Source: Dermatophagoides farinae (Eukaryota; Arthropoda; Arachnida; Sarcoptiformes; Pyroglyphidae). From it: 64,000 nucleotides of DNA. Positions 10,267 through 22,127 of this stretch are shown in pieces; position 1 is the stretch's first letter, and each line of letters starts with the position of its first letter. The DNA is taken from contig NC_134680.1 in the NCBI RefSeq assembly GCF_024713945.1, positions 4,798,001 to 4,862,000 of the forward strand, in the 5' to 3' direction. The position numbers and the translations under genes were made by a program. The notes beneath the pieces were generated by a model. The model saw only the letters and a list, made by a program, of their open reading frames with translations, made no database searches and had not been told where the DNA came from.

Positions 10267-13200
10267 AATTCATTCAATGAAAGCAACAGTAAATCAGTCA
10301 TCATCCATAAGCCATTCACACAAACAGAAAGCCAAAGACGACGACAACTACACGAATCATATATGCGCGCAGTCATCATTATCATCAGTGGAAAAAATCA
10401 CATTTATTTCGTGTCCTTGATCCACCAATCTAATGGATGGATTGGATATTGGTTGAATGAATGACGACAACGATGAAGACGACTACCTTTTCATTGAAAG
10501 AATGATGATGATGATGATGATGATGATCATGTGAAATACATTGCCATCCAAACATTCATTCGTTCATTCATCGTCAAATCAACTACCAGTAAAATACCAA
10601 CCAAATGATGAATGAAAGTTTTTTTTTGTAAATCACATGACATCGAAAAAAAGCAACAACAACAACATAAGCTACGATAATATCATCATCATCATCATTT
10701 AACTATAAAGAGCTAATAGCTAACTACTATCCATCTGCTTGAAAATGTACATTTTATATATTAACTTTGTTACTGCAGTGGTGATGATGATGATCGTTGT
10801 TGTTGGTGCTTGAATTTTTTGTTGTTGTTGTTGTTTTGATTTGTGACAATTTTCAACAAAAACAAAACAAAATTATTTGTTATTTTTCACAAAAATTTTG
10901 TAATCGCAGCAAAAAAAATCAATCCAAACATAATTACAGGTATGTACCGATTTTTGTTTTTTAATTATTCGGCGAAAAAAAAATTGATCAAATTCACAAG
11001 TTAACAGAAAACCAATATTAAGTGCCAATATATCCATCCATCAATCTTTATCGAAATTGATTTATATCTAATTGATTGAATGATTAGAAATGAAAAAGAT
11101 GTTCATGTGTTCGATTAAACATCAAACGAATGGTATTGGTTGTTGGCTGGATATTTGCCAATTATAATCACTTTTTCTGTATTGATATTCAAGGAAATAT
11201 ATTTCTGTGTGTAAAAAAAAAACTAAAGAGAAAAGAAAATTATCTCAAAAAAACATTTAATAGATAAAAATCATACGTTCGTTTTCTATGGTTATCCTAG
11301 CCTTGTCATCATCAACGTCGTTGATGGTTATGATAGAATGTGATTTGATTTGATTGATTGCTCATCAAACCATGAGACCACCATCCAAATCGATCAATAA
11401 ATTCATTTAAAAAATAACGATAAATGATTTGAATTCAAAATTTTCATTTTTATCATAGTTTTTTTTCAATCAAATCGAACGAATTTATTTGCATTTTTAT
11501 CATTTCAACATCATTTGCATTCAACGATTATAACAACGTTAGAATATCCCATAAATTTGAGTTTTTTTTTCTTGTTGGAAATTTTCCATTTAGCCATTTC
11601 CAAACAACGACAAGAGCTTGTAATATAATCCATTTAAAACTGTTATAATTTTTTGTTGTTGTTGTTTTTTTTTAAAAATCACATTGCACGTTACCAATAA
11701 CGACTACGATGACAATTGATTTGCAACAACAAACAAACAAACAAAAATAATAAGTCCATCATCAATCAACAATCATTTCGAATGAGAAGACCATTTGGAA
11801 AAATCTCAATCAACTTGATCATTTTTTTTTTTTTTTTTTTTTTTTGGTTTGTGTGTGTGTGTGTAATATGTGTTTTTGTCGTTTGTAATATAATCATCAA
11901 ATCGTATGACGATATCATCATCATTATCATCAAACGTAGTATCTCCTTGATGAAAAAGAGATTTTTCCCGTTCAAAAATTCCATCATCATCATCATTATC
12001 ATTATCATCATCACTGTTGGTGATTGCCTAAAATTTGTATGATTGTGATATTTAATCAATTTTTTTTACACCATAATATAACTGTGTATTGTTGATTGTT
12101 TGGAGAATATTTTGTTACAAATTTTTTTTTCCATCGTCATCATCATTATTGTTGTTTTATCGACCGGTAATTGAAATTGATCAATGTTTTGTGTAAGTTG
12201 ACCGTTTTTTCTGGTATTAAAATTTCATTTTTGATCATCCGGTTTTGAGTTGGAAATTTTATCATCATTTTTTTTCTCTTGTCTTTTGATCATCATCATT
12301 TGAGTATTTGTGTTTTATAATGGCAACATTGTAATTGAAAAAAAAATTATCATCATTATCATCTGATAGAAAACACAAAAGTTTAATTACAATAATAATA
12401 ATTTGCTGCTACATTTGATTGGTTGATTTCAATTTACAAGTTTTCAATTACAAAATTGTTTTATCAATCGAGAAAAATTATTGAATTTTTTTCCCGATGA
12501 TAATGATATGACCGTGACATTGGAGAATACCATCAATCATCATAATCAGTAATTTCCGATTTCCATTATCATTTTTTCTTTTTTGTTGTTAACTTTGAAA
12601 ATCAAAGACAAAAAAATTATTTCAAAGATTTTTTTTCGCTATTTCTCTTTGTTCGTAAACCCTTTACTTCTTCTTTCATAGATTGGTTGATTGTGATTTT
12701 CTCAATTGTCAACTGTGTACAATCGCATCGATTTTATTTTTTTTTTTTTTGCCGCGTTTTGTGCCGCTATTGCTCACTCATCATCAAGGTTATTTGGTAA
12801 TTTGAAATTTGATATCCAAATGTAAAAAAAAAAATTTTGATGATGATAAAAAGAGCGATCTGTTTTTTTTTCATTTCATTGAATTTATTTATTTATCCAA
12901 AAAAAAATTTTTATTTCACAGAAAGAAACTGTCATATACACAAGAATCTTTTTTTTTGTTGACGAATACGATATACGATGGTTACACACAAATATATCGT
13001 ATAATGAATACTGGTTGGTGTTGGTGTTGGTGGTAATGAAAGATATTTATTTGACAGTTTATTGATGATCATCATGTCCAGAATGAATTATTAGTTTTGA
13101 AATAGAAAATAAAAAATATTAATTATCGATCATCATTATTTTGGGCATCCAATCATCATCATCATCATCATTATCGTTGTTTTTTTCGAAAAATGATTAT

Positions 13201-14085
13201 TTAGATAAAACTTATTTATGTGTTTGCTTGTTTTTTTTGCGTACGTACTTGTGTGTGTGTGTGTGTTCGGGATGATGTGATTTCCTTTTTTTTTATTTCA
13301 TCATTTGAAAAGAATCTCATAAGGAAAATGAAACTAAATGAAAATTGTCCTTTAGCAAATCTCGAGATTACACATCACATTGATCAGCTTTGTGTATTTC
13401 GTATTGTATCATGTTCTTGTGTTGCTATCATGTTCAATAATAATAAATCAATCGATTATTTTTCTTTTGCTTTGGATGAAATGATTGAATTTGATCAATG
13501 ATGATGATGATGATGATGATGTGAAATATATGTCCATAATGAAATATTATCTAATCAATTTTATTATTATAAATGGTGGATAGTTGGTTGTTGTTTTTCG
13601 TTTTTTGTTGTTGTTGTTGTTGATTGGTGCCGTTTTTTTTAAGACTAATGAATGGTTAATCTTTTCTTGAACATGTCGATCGAACATATGAACGCAAACA
13701 ACAACAACAATGGCTAGGGATATTTTTTTGTCTTTCTCATTCCATCGCTGATTATTGATTTGGCCATTTTTTTGATGGTGTTATATGTGTGTGTGTTGAG
13801 TGTTTGTTTTTTTGACTTGTAAATTTTTAATTTCACACACACACACACACGATACACTTCAGTGTTTTATTGTGATTTTGGTTTTTTTTTCATTATTATA
13901 TTTTAATATTTATAATTTGTTTTTGTATAGAATTTCAATTTTAAACTTTGTGTGAAGTAATCATCAAAAATCTTCATTCGACAACATTTCTATTTCAATT
14001 GACCACCGTTTGTGACCTGTTGAACAGTTTTTTTTTGTTTGTTTGTATTGAAACAACATAATCAATTAACCAAACAAAGAAGAAT
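9926..14085. other. Intergenic region between NRDE2 and ribokinase
   Basis: About 4.2 kb without a convincing gene. It holds homopolymers, ATC/GAT repeats, TG repeats (13251-13266, 13782-13797) and an 80-base-period direct repeat listed separately. A good splice donor (TACAGGTATGT, about 10933-10943) follows an AT-rich segment and could end a 5' untranslated exon of the ribokinase gene, but this is only a guess. A 57-residue tail of a frame at about 13329-13501 has mixed composition but no family resemblance. Confidence 0.5.
10108..10237. repeat. Direct repeat pair, about 50 bp, 80-base period
   Basis: Two identical copies of about 50 bases lie at about 10108-10157 and 10188-10237. Each starts with an A8 run, continues CAACTGCAATTTTTTGTGAC and ends ATCGAAATAGCGAAAAA. 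About 30 unique bases separate them. This looks like a local tandem duplication of an 80-base unit. Confidence 0.9.
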
Positions 14086-15331
14086 ATGGAAATTGACGAT
14101 AACCATCCACGTGTTTGTTCATTTATGGGCGCTTCAGTTATGGATCTCATTTCGTATGTTTTTATTTTTTTTTTTTTTGATAATGATGAAATTTTTACGA
14201 TTAATTTATTTTCATCAGATATGTTGATCGATTTCCTGAACCAGGTGAAACAATGGTTGGAAATAATTTTCGTAAAGGATTTGGTGGTAAAGCAGCAAAT
14301 GCCTGTATAATGGCTGCACGTTTAGGTTTGGAATGTCGTATGTTAGCCAAAGTAAGTCACTGCCAAAATTGATTATCAAATCAATTGATAATCAAATTTT
14401 TATTTTGTTTTCGATAATAATTAGATTGGAAACGATACATTTGGCGATGAAATGATTGAAAATTTTCAACAACATAATATTTCAACAGAATTTGTACTAA
14501 AATGTCCAGATGTAATGACCGGTACAGCCGCTATTATTGTAACACGTAAAGGAGAGAATAATATTGTCTATGTACCTGGTGCAACAAATTCACTAACACC
14601 GGAAGAGATAAATAAATTGAGTGATTCATTATTTAAAGATTGTCGATTATTTGTAAGCACTTTTGAATGTACACCTGAATCACTACATGCCGCATTATTA
14701 TTGGCTCGAAAACATAAAGGTAATGCAATGCAAAATTTGATATTTAATAAATTCATATTAATCATTTTTTTTTATCATTGTTTAAATCACCAGTTCCCAC
14801 ATTGATAAATGGTGCACCACCATTTCCGAAACCAATGGAAAATAGTCATATTTATCCATTATGTGATATATTATGTGTAAATGAATCGGAAGCCAAATTA
14901 ATGACAAAATTACGTGTTGATACTATTGATGATTGTCGTATTGCATGTAAAATGATATTGGATAAAGGTTGTGGTTCGGTCATATTAACAATGGGCGCTA
15001 ATGGTGCTCTTTATGTTAATCGACATCAAGCATTACATATACCAGTACCGAATAAGATTCAACCACTTGATACGACCGTGTTTTTTTTTTTTTTTTTTTT
15101 TTTTTTGATTGATTTATGGATTCTATTTTCATTTTTTTTTTAATTAAATCACAGGGCGCTGGTGATTCATTCATGGGTTCCTTAGCATTCTATTTGGTTC
15201 ATTTCCCTAATCTAACCATTGAAGAGACAATTAAACGATGTAATATAATAGCATCAACGGCTGTAACAAGGCCAGGTACACAGGATAGCTATCCACATCG
15301 TAATGAACTGCCAGAAGAATTATTTCTTTGA
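14086..15331 (+). CDS. RBKS: Ribokinase (PfkB carbohydrate kinase family)
   Basis: Five exons (14086-14153, 14219-14351, 14425-14719, 14794-15077, 15155-15331) join in phase to 318 residues, the usual ribokinase length. The enzyme phosphorylates D-ribose at O-5 with ATP, feeding the pentose phosphate and nucleotide pathways in the cytosol. Seen in order: the opening strand CSFMGASVMDLISYVDRFP (11-29), the substrate-binding GGKAANA (45-51), NDTFGDEM, the NESEAKLMT segment, ILTMGANGALY, and the catalytic anion-hole motif DTTGAGDSF with the base Asp264. That motif is assembled across the last intron (DTT before it, GAGDSF after it), which supports the splice choice. PGTQDSYPHRNELP is the expected C-terminal end. 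Introns are 65-77 bases. Confidence 0.95.
14365..14400. repeat. Inverted repeat (hairpin) in ribokinase intron 2
   Basis: AAAATTGATTATCAA (14365-14379) pairs with TTGATAATCAAATTTT (14385-14400) with a single bulged base and a 5-base loop. It fills half of a 73-base intron and would bring the splice sites close together in the RNA. Confidence 0.75.
15081..15106 (+). repeat. T26 homopolymer in ribokinase intron 4
   Basis: Twenty-six T residues in a row start three bases after the donor of the last ribokinase intron. The length is likely to be unstable between individuals and between assemblies. Confidence 0.95.
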
Positions 15332-16649
15332 GATAATTCAAACAAAAAAAAACAAATATATTCTATTCTTTATATTATATTTTGTCACTATTTCTTTTAT
15401 TGTTTGCTTTGATCATCAAAATCAATTTTCACACACACACACACACACACACAAAAAAAACTCAAAATAAATTTTCTATAAAGATTCAGCAGATTTTTCA
15501 ATTTTATCTTCTTTTTTTGTTGTTGTTGTTGTTGACAATTTTGAATCAATCCGATGAAAATATAACAATTATACATCAGTAATCGATTTATTTTTTTTTC
15601 TTAAAATTAATAATAATAATAATTATCATTCATTTATTTATATAAATAAAATAAAATAATTTGTTTGTTGTTTATCTTTCTGTTTTGTCAATAAATGTTG
15701 TTGTTGTTGTTTCCTGTTTTATAATATTAAATTGTTGTTGTTGTGTATTTGTGTAAATATATGAAAATTGTGACCATACAAACATGTCAGTGAATTCTGT
15801 GGTTGGGGCTGACAAGGGCATTCCGAATATTGAATGAAATTCTGATTTTTTTTTATATATATATAATCAAGTTCATTATTTACAAATGGGCTAGAACAAA
15901 AAAAAATTGAAAATTATTAAATCAATTATTAAGAAAGTGTATTTGAAAATTACCATTTCACTGTTTAAATTTGGGTTATGTGTTTGTGTATTGGTGGATA
16001 ATGAGATTGTGTGTGTGAAATGTGAATGAAACGCGATGATGACGATGATGTGTATATGAATTTGAGAATACAAATTTCTGTACATGAGAAATTTTTTTTC
16101 TGACAAAAAAAATGGATCATTTTTTTTTTTGGTTGATGAAAAATTTTGACAAATGACCAAAAAGAAAATTTGTGAATATAATAAATTTCATATTTATAAT
16201 TTTTTTAAAAAAAAAATTTGATAATTTTCACGACGGGCAACAAAAAAGAAATCATCATATAATTGTAATAAGATCAATAATAAATCATCAAGGATTTCGT
16301 AGTACGTGTGTCTGTGTGTAGGCGGAAATTTTTGAAAAAAAATTCTGCCCATTTATATACAATGGTATTAATTTAAATTTCTATAATAATATCTAATGAA
16401 ATCATGCATTTTGTTGTGTGTGTGTGTTGTAATTGATAATTTGGGCAGGTGTGTGTCTTTTAATGGGCGGCTGTTGAATGTCTAGTTTATGTTTTTGATA
16501 GATTTATGAAATCATATTCATTTCAGTTTAAATTGAATTGGAAAATTTGTTTTTTGTTACAAGCGTTTGATATTATTTTTACTGTAGTCGTCGTTGTTAT
16601 TGTTGTGGAATCAATTAACGTTATTTTTGAATTTGTTACAATCATTATA
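15332..16649. other. Convergent intergenic region, ribokinase (+) and DPF (-)
   Basis: About 1.3 kb holding both 3' untranslated regions. AATAAA at 15466-15471 and again near 15645-15650 can serve ribokinase. The rest is AT-rich with (CA)n at about 15431-15451, GTT repeats and poly-A/T. No further gene is seen. Confidence 0.6.
15466..15471 (+). terminator. Polyadenylation signal candidate for ribokinase
   Basis: AATAAA lies 135 bases after the ribokinase stop codon. A second cluster of AATAAA-like signals lies near 15645-15650, so alternative ends are possible. Confidence 0.4.
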
Positions 16650-19530
16650 TTATTTGATTTCATCTTTATTAGTGGCTATTGCCGGCATTGTTGTTGTTGT
16701 TGCTGTTGTGGTTGATGTGATAGTAGTCGTCGATGTTGATTTAGGCGTATGATATTCTTCTATACAAATTTGGCAACTCCATGAACCTTCCGGTGGTTCA
16801 GTTAACGGTGGTTTTAGACAATACATATGATAGCCACGATCACAATCATCGCAAAAAAGTAATTGATCCTAAGGTGTTTTAAAAGGTTTATTAAAACTAA
16901 TGTTTAAAAAATCAAATTAAATAAAAACACTTACGTCATTATCGGATGTACCACAAATACCACAGGATTTACATTCAATACATTGCCAACGATATTTTTT
17001 CACTGATAATATCATTGTTGGTGTAAATTGTAAACACGATGGATGTGCTGAACGTCCACAATCGGAACATGAAACCAGATCTTCAGCTTCCTGTGTTTTT
17101 TTATTCTCATTTGAATCGCCCAAACAAAAATCACAATAATTCGATGGTGATGCTCTTTTCGTTGTCGTGTTTGTGGTTGTTGTCATCGTCGTCGTTGTTG
17201 TTGTTGCTGTTGTTGTTGTGGATTTTTGTTGTTTATTATTCTCTATATTTATTATATATACCAAATTACATATATATCGAATATATAAAATTTTATCAAA
17301 AAAAATAGATTTTTAGACAATATATAGATAATAACAAATGATTATCAAAATCCGAATGTATATGCAATCATCATCAATAAATAAGTGAAATAAAAATCAT
17401 GCATATATCGGGTAAATGAAAATTTTTGTTTTTGTTTTTTTTTACCAAGCCACCCGAAATAAATAGAAAACATGATTTTTTTTGGAAAAAAAAACACAGA
17501 AAAGAAAAGAAAAAGAAAGACAAAAGAGAAATTAGAATGAAAAAAAGGAAAATTTTCATTTTGTCGTATCAATAAAAAAAATTGAAATCATCATCAAAAT
17601 TTAAAATTTTGCATGCATTTTTTGTTGTTGTTGTTGAAAATTATTATATTTACAAAAAGTAGTTCAATCATCATTTTTGTTGTTTTTCAATATATATGTA
17701 ATTTATATAAATAAGATACATTAGATGAAATTTGTTTTTGTTTGTCAAAAAAATATGGAGAATAAAATAAAATTTTTAATTTTTTTTTCAATTCAAGCAT
17801 CGTCATGAGAAGAAAGCCTCTGATTGCAATCAACATCATTCTATCTTATAACATCATCATAATGAGAGAAAAAAAAACCCGAAAAAAAGATAGTGCAAGA
17901 ACACATTGGATCATCAAATGTGCGAAAATAAAAAAAAGCAAGATGAGAAAAAAAAGTGCAGGCAAGATTCATTTCGAATAAATGATGGGAAAAACAAAGA
18001 ATTAAAATGAATGAATGATATTTGTGTTCAACAGAAAAAAAATCGAAATTTTTCGTGCAAAATCGTCAATAAGTTCGAGGCTTTCATTTCATGGTCAATA
18101 AAAAAATATCATTACCTTTTCGATCCTTTAAATTATCATCCGATGATTGATTGATTTGTCCACGTGTTGCCGACATTGATGACGATGAATTAATTGGCAA
18201 ATGATTCGTTCCAATTATCGGTATTGGTGATTGTGAATTTTGTGATAATGAATGATGTAAATGAGAATGATGATGATGTGAATGATGATGACTGGATGGT
18301 GTCGACGATGGTGAATGATTAGTATTAGGAGACTGAATACTATGATGTAAATGAGGATGATGATGATGGTGATGATGATTTCCAGCTATTATCTGCTGAT
18401 TTTGTTGCTGCATATTAGATTTTGCATTCTGTATAGTTGTTGATCCAAAAAAATTGGAATCCTCATCCGGTATCAATGAACCATTACCGGATGATGATAA
18501 TGCACCATTACTATTATTATTTATTAGAAGTATTATTCTCTTGATGACTATGTGAATAATGATAGGATAATCCTGGACGTGTTTTGTAACGAGCACCACA
18601 CAATTCACATTGATACGGTTTTTCTGAATCCGTATATTCGGAACGTTTCTTTTTCAATGTTGGTGTCGTCGTCGATGAAGATGTTGACGAAGTCGTCGTT
18701 GTTTCTTTACGTTTTGATTTCTTTTTTCTTGAATTATATTCTTCATAATCGTCATAATCAGATTCTGGATCATCCAGTTCACCTGCATCCGGTAGATCAC
18801 TACCATCATCATCATAACGTAGCCATGAATCTTTTGAATCATCGAATATGTCATTCAAGGCAGAATTGGAATTCGTATTGTTGTTCATTGATAAACAATT
18901 GCCATTTTGTACAATATTTGCATTATTATTATAATTTGTTGCATTCATATTTATTGTTGAAACATCTGGATTTGAAACACCACTACCAACACCACCACCA
19001 TTTGGGCCGATTTGGCCCCCAATTCGCTGAAATTAACGCTGTATCATTTGAATTAGATTCTGAATGTTCTTTAATCGTATTTGTTGTTGAATAATTATCA
19101 TTCAATAGATATTGTCTCCGTTTCTTTCGCCATCTTCGTGCTGGATATGAATATAATTGGGCTGAATGATAGCCCGGCATACGATCAAGTTTCGAGGACC
19201 ATATATAACAGTCACCTATAAATTGAAAATTTTTTTTTAAAATAAATTTAGAAATCAAAATGAAAATAGTTTTAAATACTCTGAGCAACACCAGTTTGAG
19301 CGTCGATAAATGGCAAACGTAATTTTCGTTCTTTTACCAATCGTTCATTGTATGTTGATGAATTTTCCACTGCTTCTTTATACATCGGATCATTCATATA
19401 ACTAATTTTTTTTAAAAGAAACAGAAAAAAATTCAATAAAATTTCAAGATTACAAATGAACTTGAACATACTTTTTCAAACGATTAACCAATTCATCGCT
19501 GATCTGTATCCGTTCATTTTCGGCCGACAT
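16650..19530 (-). CDS. d4: d4 / DPF family (requiem) double PHD-finger protein, BAF complex subunit
   Basis: Exons on the minus strand are 19530-19472, 19401-19280, 19215-18116, 17242-16935 and 16868-16650. After two one-base skips in exon 3 the product is 601 residues. DPF proteins are accessory subunits of SWI/SNF (BAF/BAP) remodellers that read acylated histone H3 tails. Seen: the requiem N-terminal domain ending [20 protein letters not shown] (78-97), an acidic linker, a Kruppel-like C2H2 finger ([20 protein letters not shown], about 263-282), a His-rich linker, then tandem PHD fingers ([65 protein letters not shown]). Frame breaks lie in a run of five C at 19016-19020 and near 18517-18530. 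The phases of the flanking introns agree only if both are surplus bases. The C-terminus has a Thr-rich tail absent from vertebrate DPF2. Confidence 0.93.
17243..18115 (-). other. DPF intron 3 (873 bases)
   Basis: This is the longest intron of the DPF gene and separates the His-rich linker from the PHD fingers. It is A/T-rich with many A runs and no protein-like frame. Alternative exons are known at a similar place in vertebrate DPF genes, but none is evident here. Confidence 0.7.
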
Positions 19531-20762
19531 GGCCGTTTATTGTGTCTATATATATGTGTGTTTGATGTTGTTGTTATCGGTGTTTAGATTTTATTTTGTT
19601 GTTGTTGTTGTTAATGGATTTTGATAGAAATTTTTATTTAATATTTTGTTTCGTGTGGCGATACTTCTATCTATATCTCTTTCTTGTTTTAGCTCTCAAT
19701 CATACAACAACAACGACGACGACGACAACAATAAAAAAATAAAAACAAAAAAAAAATCGATGACGATTCTAAATGTTGATGTGTTGGATAGTTGTAGTCG
19801 TTTTAATTAACCATCAGATAAAAAACGGTGACAGATGTCTAAAATGCGACAGATAAACTTTTGACAATCGGAAACAAATTTTTTTTCAAATTCAAATTCA
19901 ACAAACGAAAAAAAAAATGTTTGCTGATGACGATGACAATGAGATGGTGAAACAAAAAAAAAACCTAAATGTCTCGATATATTGTTGTTGCATGGATGGA
20001 ATTTTATTCACAATTTTTTCGATTCATTCATGAATCAATCTTTAATGGCCAGCCGAAAGGTAGATGGATTTTTTTTTTGTATTTCAAAAAAAAAGAAATT
20101 TTTTTTTTCATTTCGTTATTATGATTATATTATACATCAAAACACACACATTTACACATATCACACACACATCAATAGAAAAATCTTTCTTCTCCTCCTC
20201 CTCCTCCCGTTCGTTCTCATTCGTTCGTTGGTTCGTTCACTCAAAACTTACTCATTCAGCTCAACATTTTCCATTGTTAGAATTATTGACTGTTCATAAA
20301 GTATATGATGATTTATTTTTATTTTTTTTTTCATCCATTTGATTCATAATTCATTATCAATTTTGATGGAATTTGATTGAATTTTCATATATATTCCGAT
20401 TTATTTGTTGAAATAAATCCATTTTATTTCAAATTAAATGACATTGAATTGAATTTTATAGATGAAATTTATTTTAATATAAATACTAGTATCTATGAAT
20501 GGATTGAGTAAAGCGGCCAATTTTCTTTTTATTATGCTGCTACTACAAAAAATTGTGTGTATGTGTGGCATGCATCGATCATCAATATCAATGATTCACA
20601 ACACAACACAAAATACAAGCATACAATATTCTTCCTTTTCCTACACGTTTCTCAATGTGTGTGTTCATTTGTGTCTGTTATTTTTAATTTTTTCATCTAA
20701 ATTTTTACCAAAATTTTTGATTAAAAATTTAAATTAACTCAATTTTTCAAACTGAATCAATC
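19531..20762. other. Divergent promoter region, DPF (-) and RpS15A (+)
   Basis: About 1.2 kb between two divergent start codons. It holds GTT and GAC repeats near the DPF start, a TCC repeat (about 20191-20205), a TTCG repeat (about 20211-20236) and pyrimidine-rich stretches upstream of RpS15A. A ribosomal-protein start would normally lie in a pyrimidine tract, but I cannot fix it. Confidence 0.5.
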
Positions 20763-21245
20763 ATGGTTCGAATGAATGTTTTGGCTGATGCCTTGAAATC
20801 GATAAATAATGCAGAAAAACGTGGTAAACGTCAAGTACTAATTAGACCATCATCCAAAGTGATTGTCAAATTCTTGAACGTTATGGTCAAACATGGTAAG
20901 AATTTTTCTTTCTTTGAATTTCAAAATATGAATGAATTATTCATGATTTTTTTTGTTTTTTCAAATGAATTGAAAATTCAATTAGGCTATATTGGTGAAT
21001 TTGAAATTGTTGATGATCATCGTGCGGGTAAAATTGTCGTCAATCTAACCGGACGATTAAATAAATGTGGTGTGATTAGTCCAAGATTCGATGTACAGCT
21101 GAAAGATCTGGAATCATATACACGTAATCTATTGCCATCACGTCAATTTGGTTATTTAGTGTTGACCACATCGGGCGGTATTATGGATCATGAGGAAGCA
21201 CGTCGTAAACATCTTGGTGGCAAAATTTTAGGCTTCTTTTTTTGA
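20763..21245 (+). CDS. RpS15A: 40S ribosomal protein S15A (uS8)
   Basis: Two exons, 20763-20895 and 20986-21245, give exactly 130 residues, the standard length in animals. The sequence [20 protein letters not shown] at the start and [19 protein letters not shown] at the end match the family from memory, as does [20 protein letters not shown]. The protein binds the 18S rRNA central domain in the small subunit. The 90-base intron (GTAAGA..ATTAG) is a multiple of three and has no in-frame stop, so an unspliced message would read through with 30 extra residues. The gene lies just before another ribosomal-protein gene on the same strand. Confidence 0.98.
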   Translation: MVRMNVLADALKSINNAEKRGKRQVLIRPSSKVIVKFLNVMVKHGKNFSFFEFQNMNELFMIFFVFSNELKIQLGYIGEFEIVDDHRAGKIVVNLTGRLNKCGVISPRFDVQLKDLESYTRNLLPSRQFGYLVLTTSGGIMDHEEARRKHLGGKILGFFF

Positions 21246-21727
21246 AAACAAAAACACTACATAAACACAAAAAATATTGACAAAAAAAAGTTCATTTTTT
21301 TCTAAAAAAAAATTATCGAAAAATGTATCAAAATAAATACATTTTTGTATATACAATTCGTGTCCATTTTTTTCGCCTAGATTTTTAATCAAATCATAAA
21401 TTTTCCAATGCTTCTAGTCCAATGTTTCTGGATTATTATTATTATTGAGATGAAGAAAATTCTGGTTAAAAAATTGAAAAATTAGCTAAAAATTTTCAAA
21501 TTCAGAAAAAAATTGGATTCAAAATCATTGTGGTTGTGTGTATCCACATGGATAGAAATAGCCGCTTTTCTGTGTCTGTGTTTTGTTTTCGTAGCCACAT
21601 GTCACGCTCTTCCTATTTCCTTTGCGTATGCTTTTGTGTGTGTGAGTGTTGTTTTTGTTTGAGTCGTGTGTGTTTATTTTTGGTTTTTCATTTCAAATTT
21701 TCACCGGAATTATTATCATCATCAAAA
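21246..21727. other. Spacer between the two ribosomal protein genes
   Basis: About 480 bases with the RpS15A 3' end (AATAAA near 21332) and the RpL36A upstream region. A T/G-rich, C-punctuated stretch (about 21530-21715) precedes the RpL36A start. It is open in the same frame as RpL36A but is not protein-like. Confidence 0.6.
21332..21337 (+). terminator. Polyadenylation signal candidate for RpS15A
   Basis: AATAAA lies 86 bases after the stop codon, followed within 20 bases by T/G-rich sequence. Confidence 0.6.
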
Positions 21728-22045
21728 ATGGTTAATGTACCAAAATCACGTCGAACCTTTTGTAAAGGTAAATGCAAGAAACATACATTACATAAAGTTA
21801 CCCAATATAAAAAGGGTAAAGAATCGAGTGCTGCACAAGGACGTCGTCGTTATGATCGAAAACAACAAGGTTTCGGTGGTCAATCAAAACCAATTCTTCG
21901 AAAGAAAGCTAAAACGACCAAAAAAATTGTCTTACGTATGGAATGTAGTGAATGCAAAACTCGTAAACAGATCCCGATTAAACGATGTAAACATTTTGAA
22001 ATTGGTGGCGATAAAAAACGAAAGGGTCAAATGATTCAATTCTAA
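21728..22045 (+). CDS. RpL36A: 60S ribosomal protein L36A / L44 (eL42)
   Basis: A single uninterrupted frame of 105 residues starts at the ATG in a [12 protein letters not shown] context. eL42 sits at the E site of the large subunit. [14 protein letters not shown] and [15 protein letters not shown] are diagnostic. The Pro in GGQSKP is at the position where, in yeasts, Pro versus Gln separates cycloheximide sensitivity from resistance, so this form would be the sensitive one. The zinc-binding cysteines are present (C-x3-C in CKGKC, C-x2-C in CSEC, and a later Cys in KRCKHF). The first pair's spacing differs from the C-x2-C of human and fly proteins. The open frame continues upstream without a stop to about 21530, but the family start is clear. 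Confidence 0.98.
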   Translation: MVNVPKSRRTFCKGKCKKHTLHKVTQYKKGKESSAAQGRRRYDRKQQGFGGQSKPILRKKAKTTKKIVLRMECSECKTRKQIPIKRCKHFEIGGDKKRKGQMIQF

Positions 22046-22121
22046 ATTTTCAATTTGTATAACATTCAAAATTTTGCAAAAAAGAATCTAATGTATTTTT
22101 CATTATTTTTTTTGTCAACTG

Positions 22122-22127
22122 AATAAA
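22122..22127 (+). terminator. Polyadenylation signal candidate for RpL36A
   Basis: AATAAA lies 77 bases after the stop codon and overlaps a second AATAAA-like copy. Confidence 0.6.

Noticed and set aside
18552-19094. Plus-strand 180-codon frame opposite DPF
   Set aside because: Antisense shadow of the DPF linker and zinc finger.
21530-21727. N-terminal extension of RpL36A
   Set aside because: The frame is open, but the family always starts at MVNVPK; the upstream residues are Cys/Phe-rich and not conserved.
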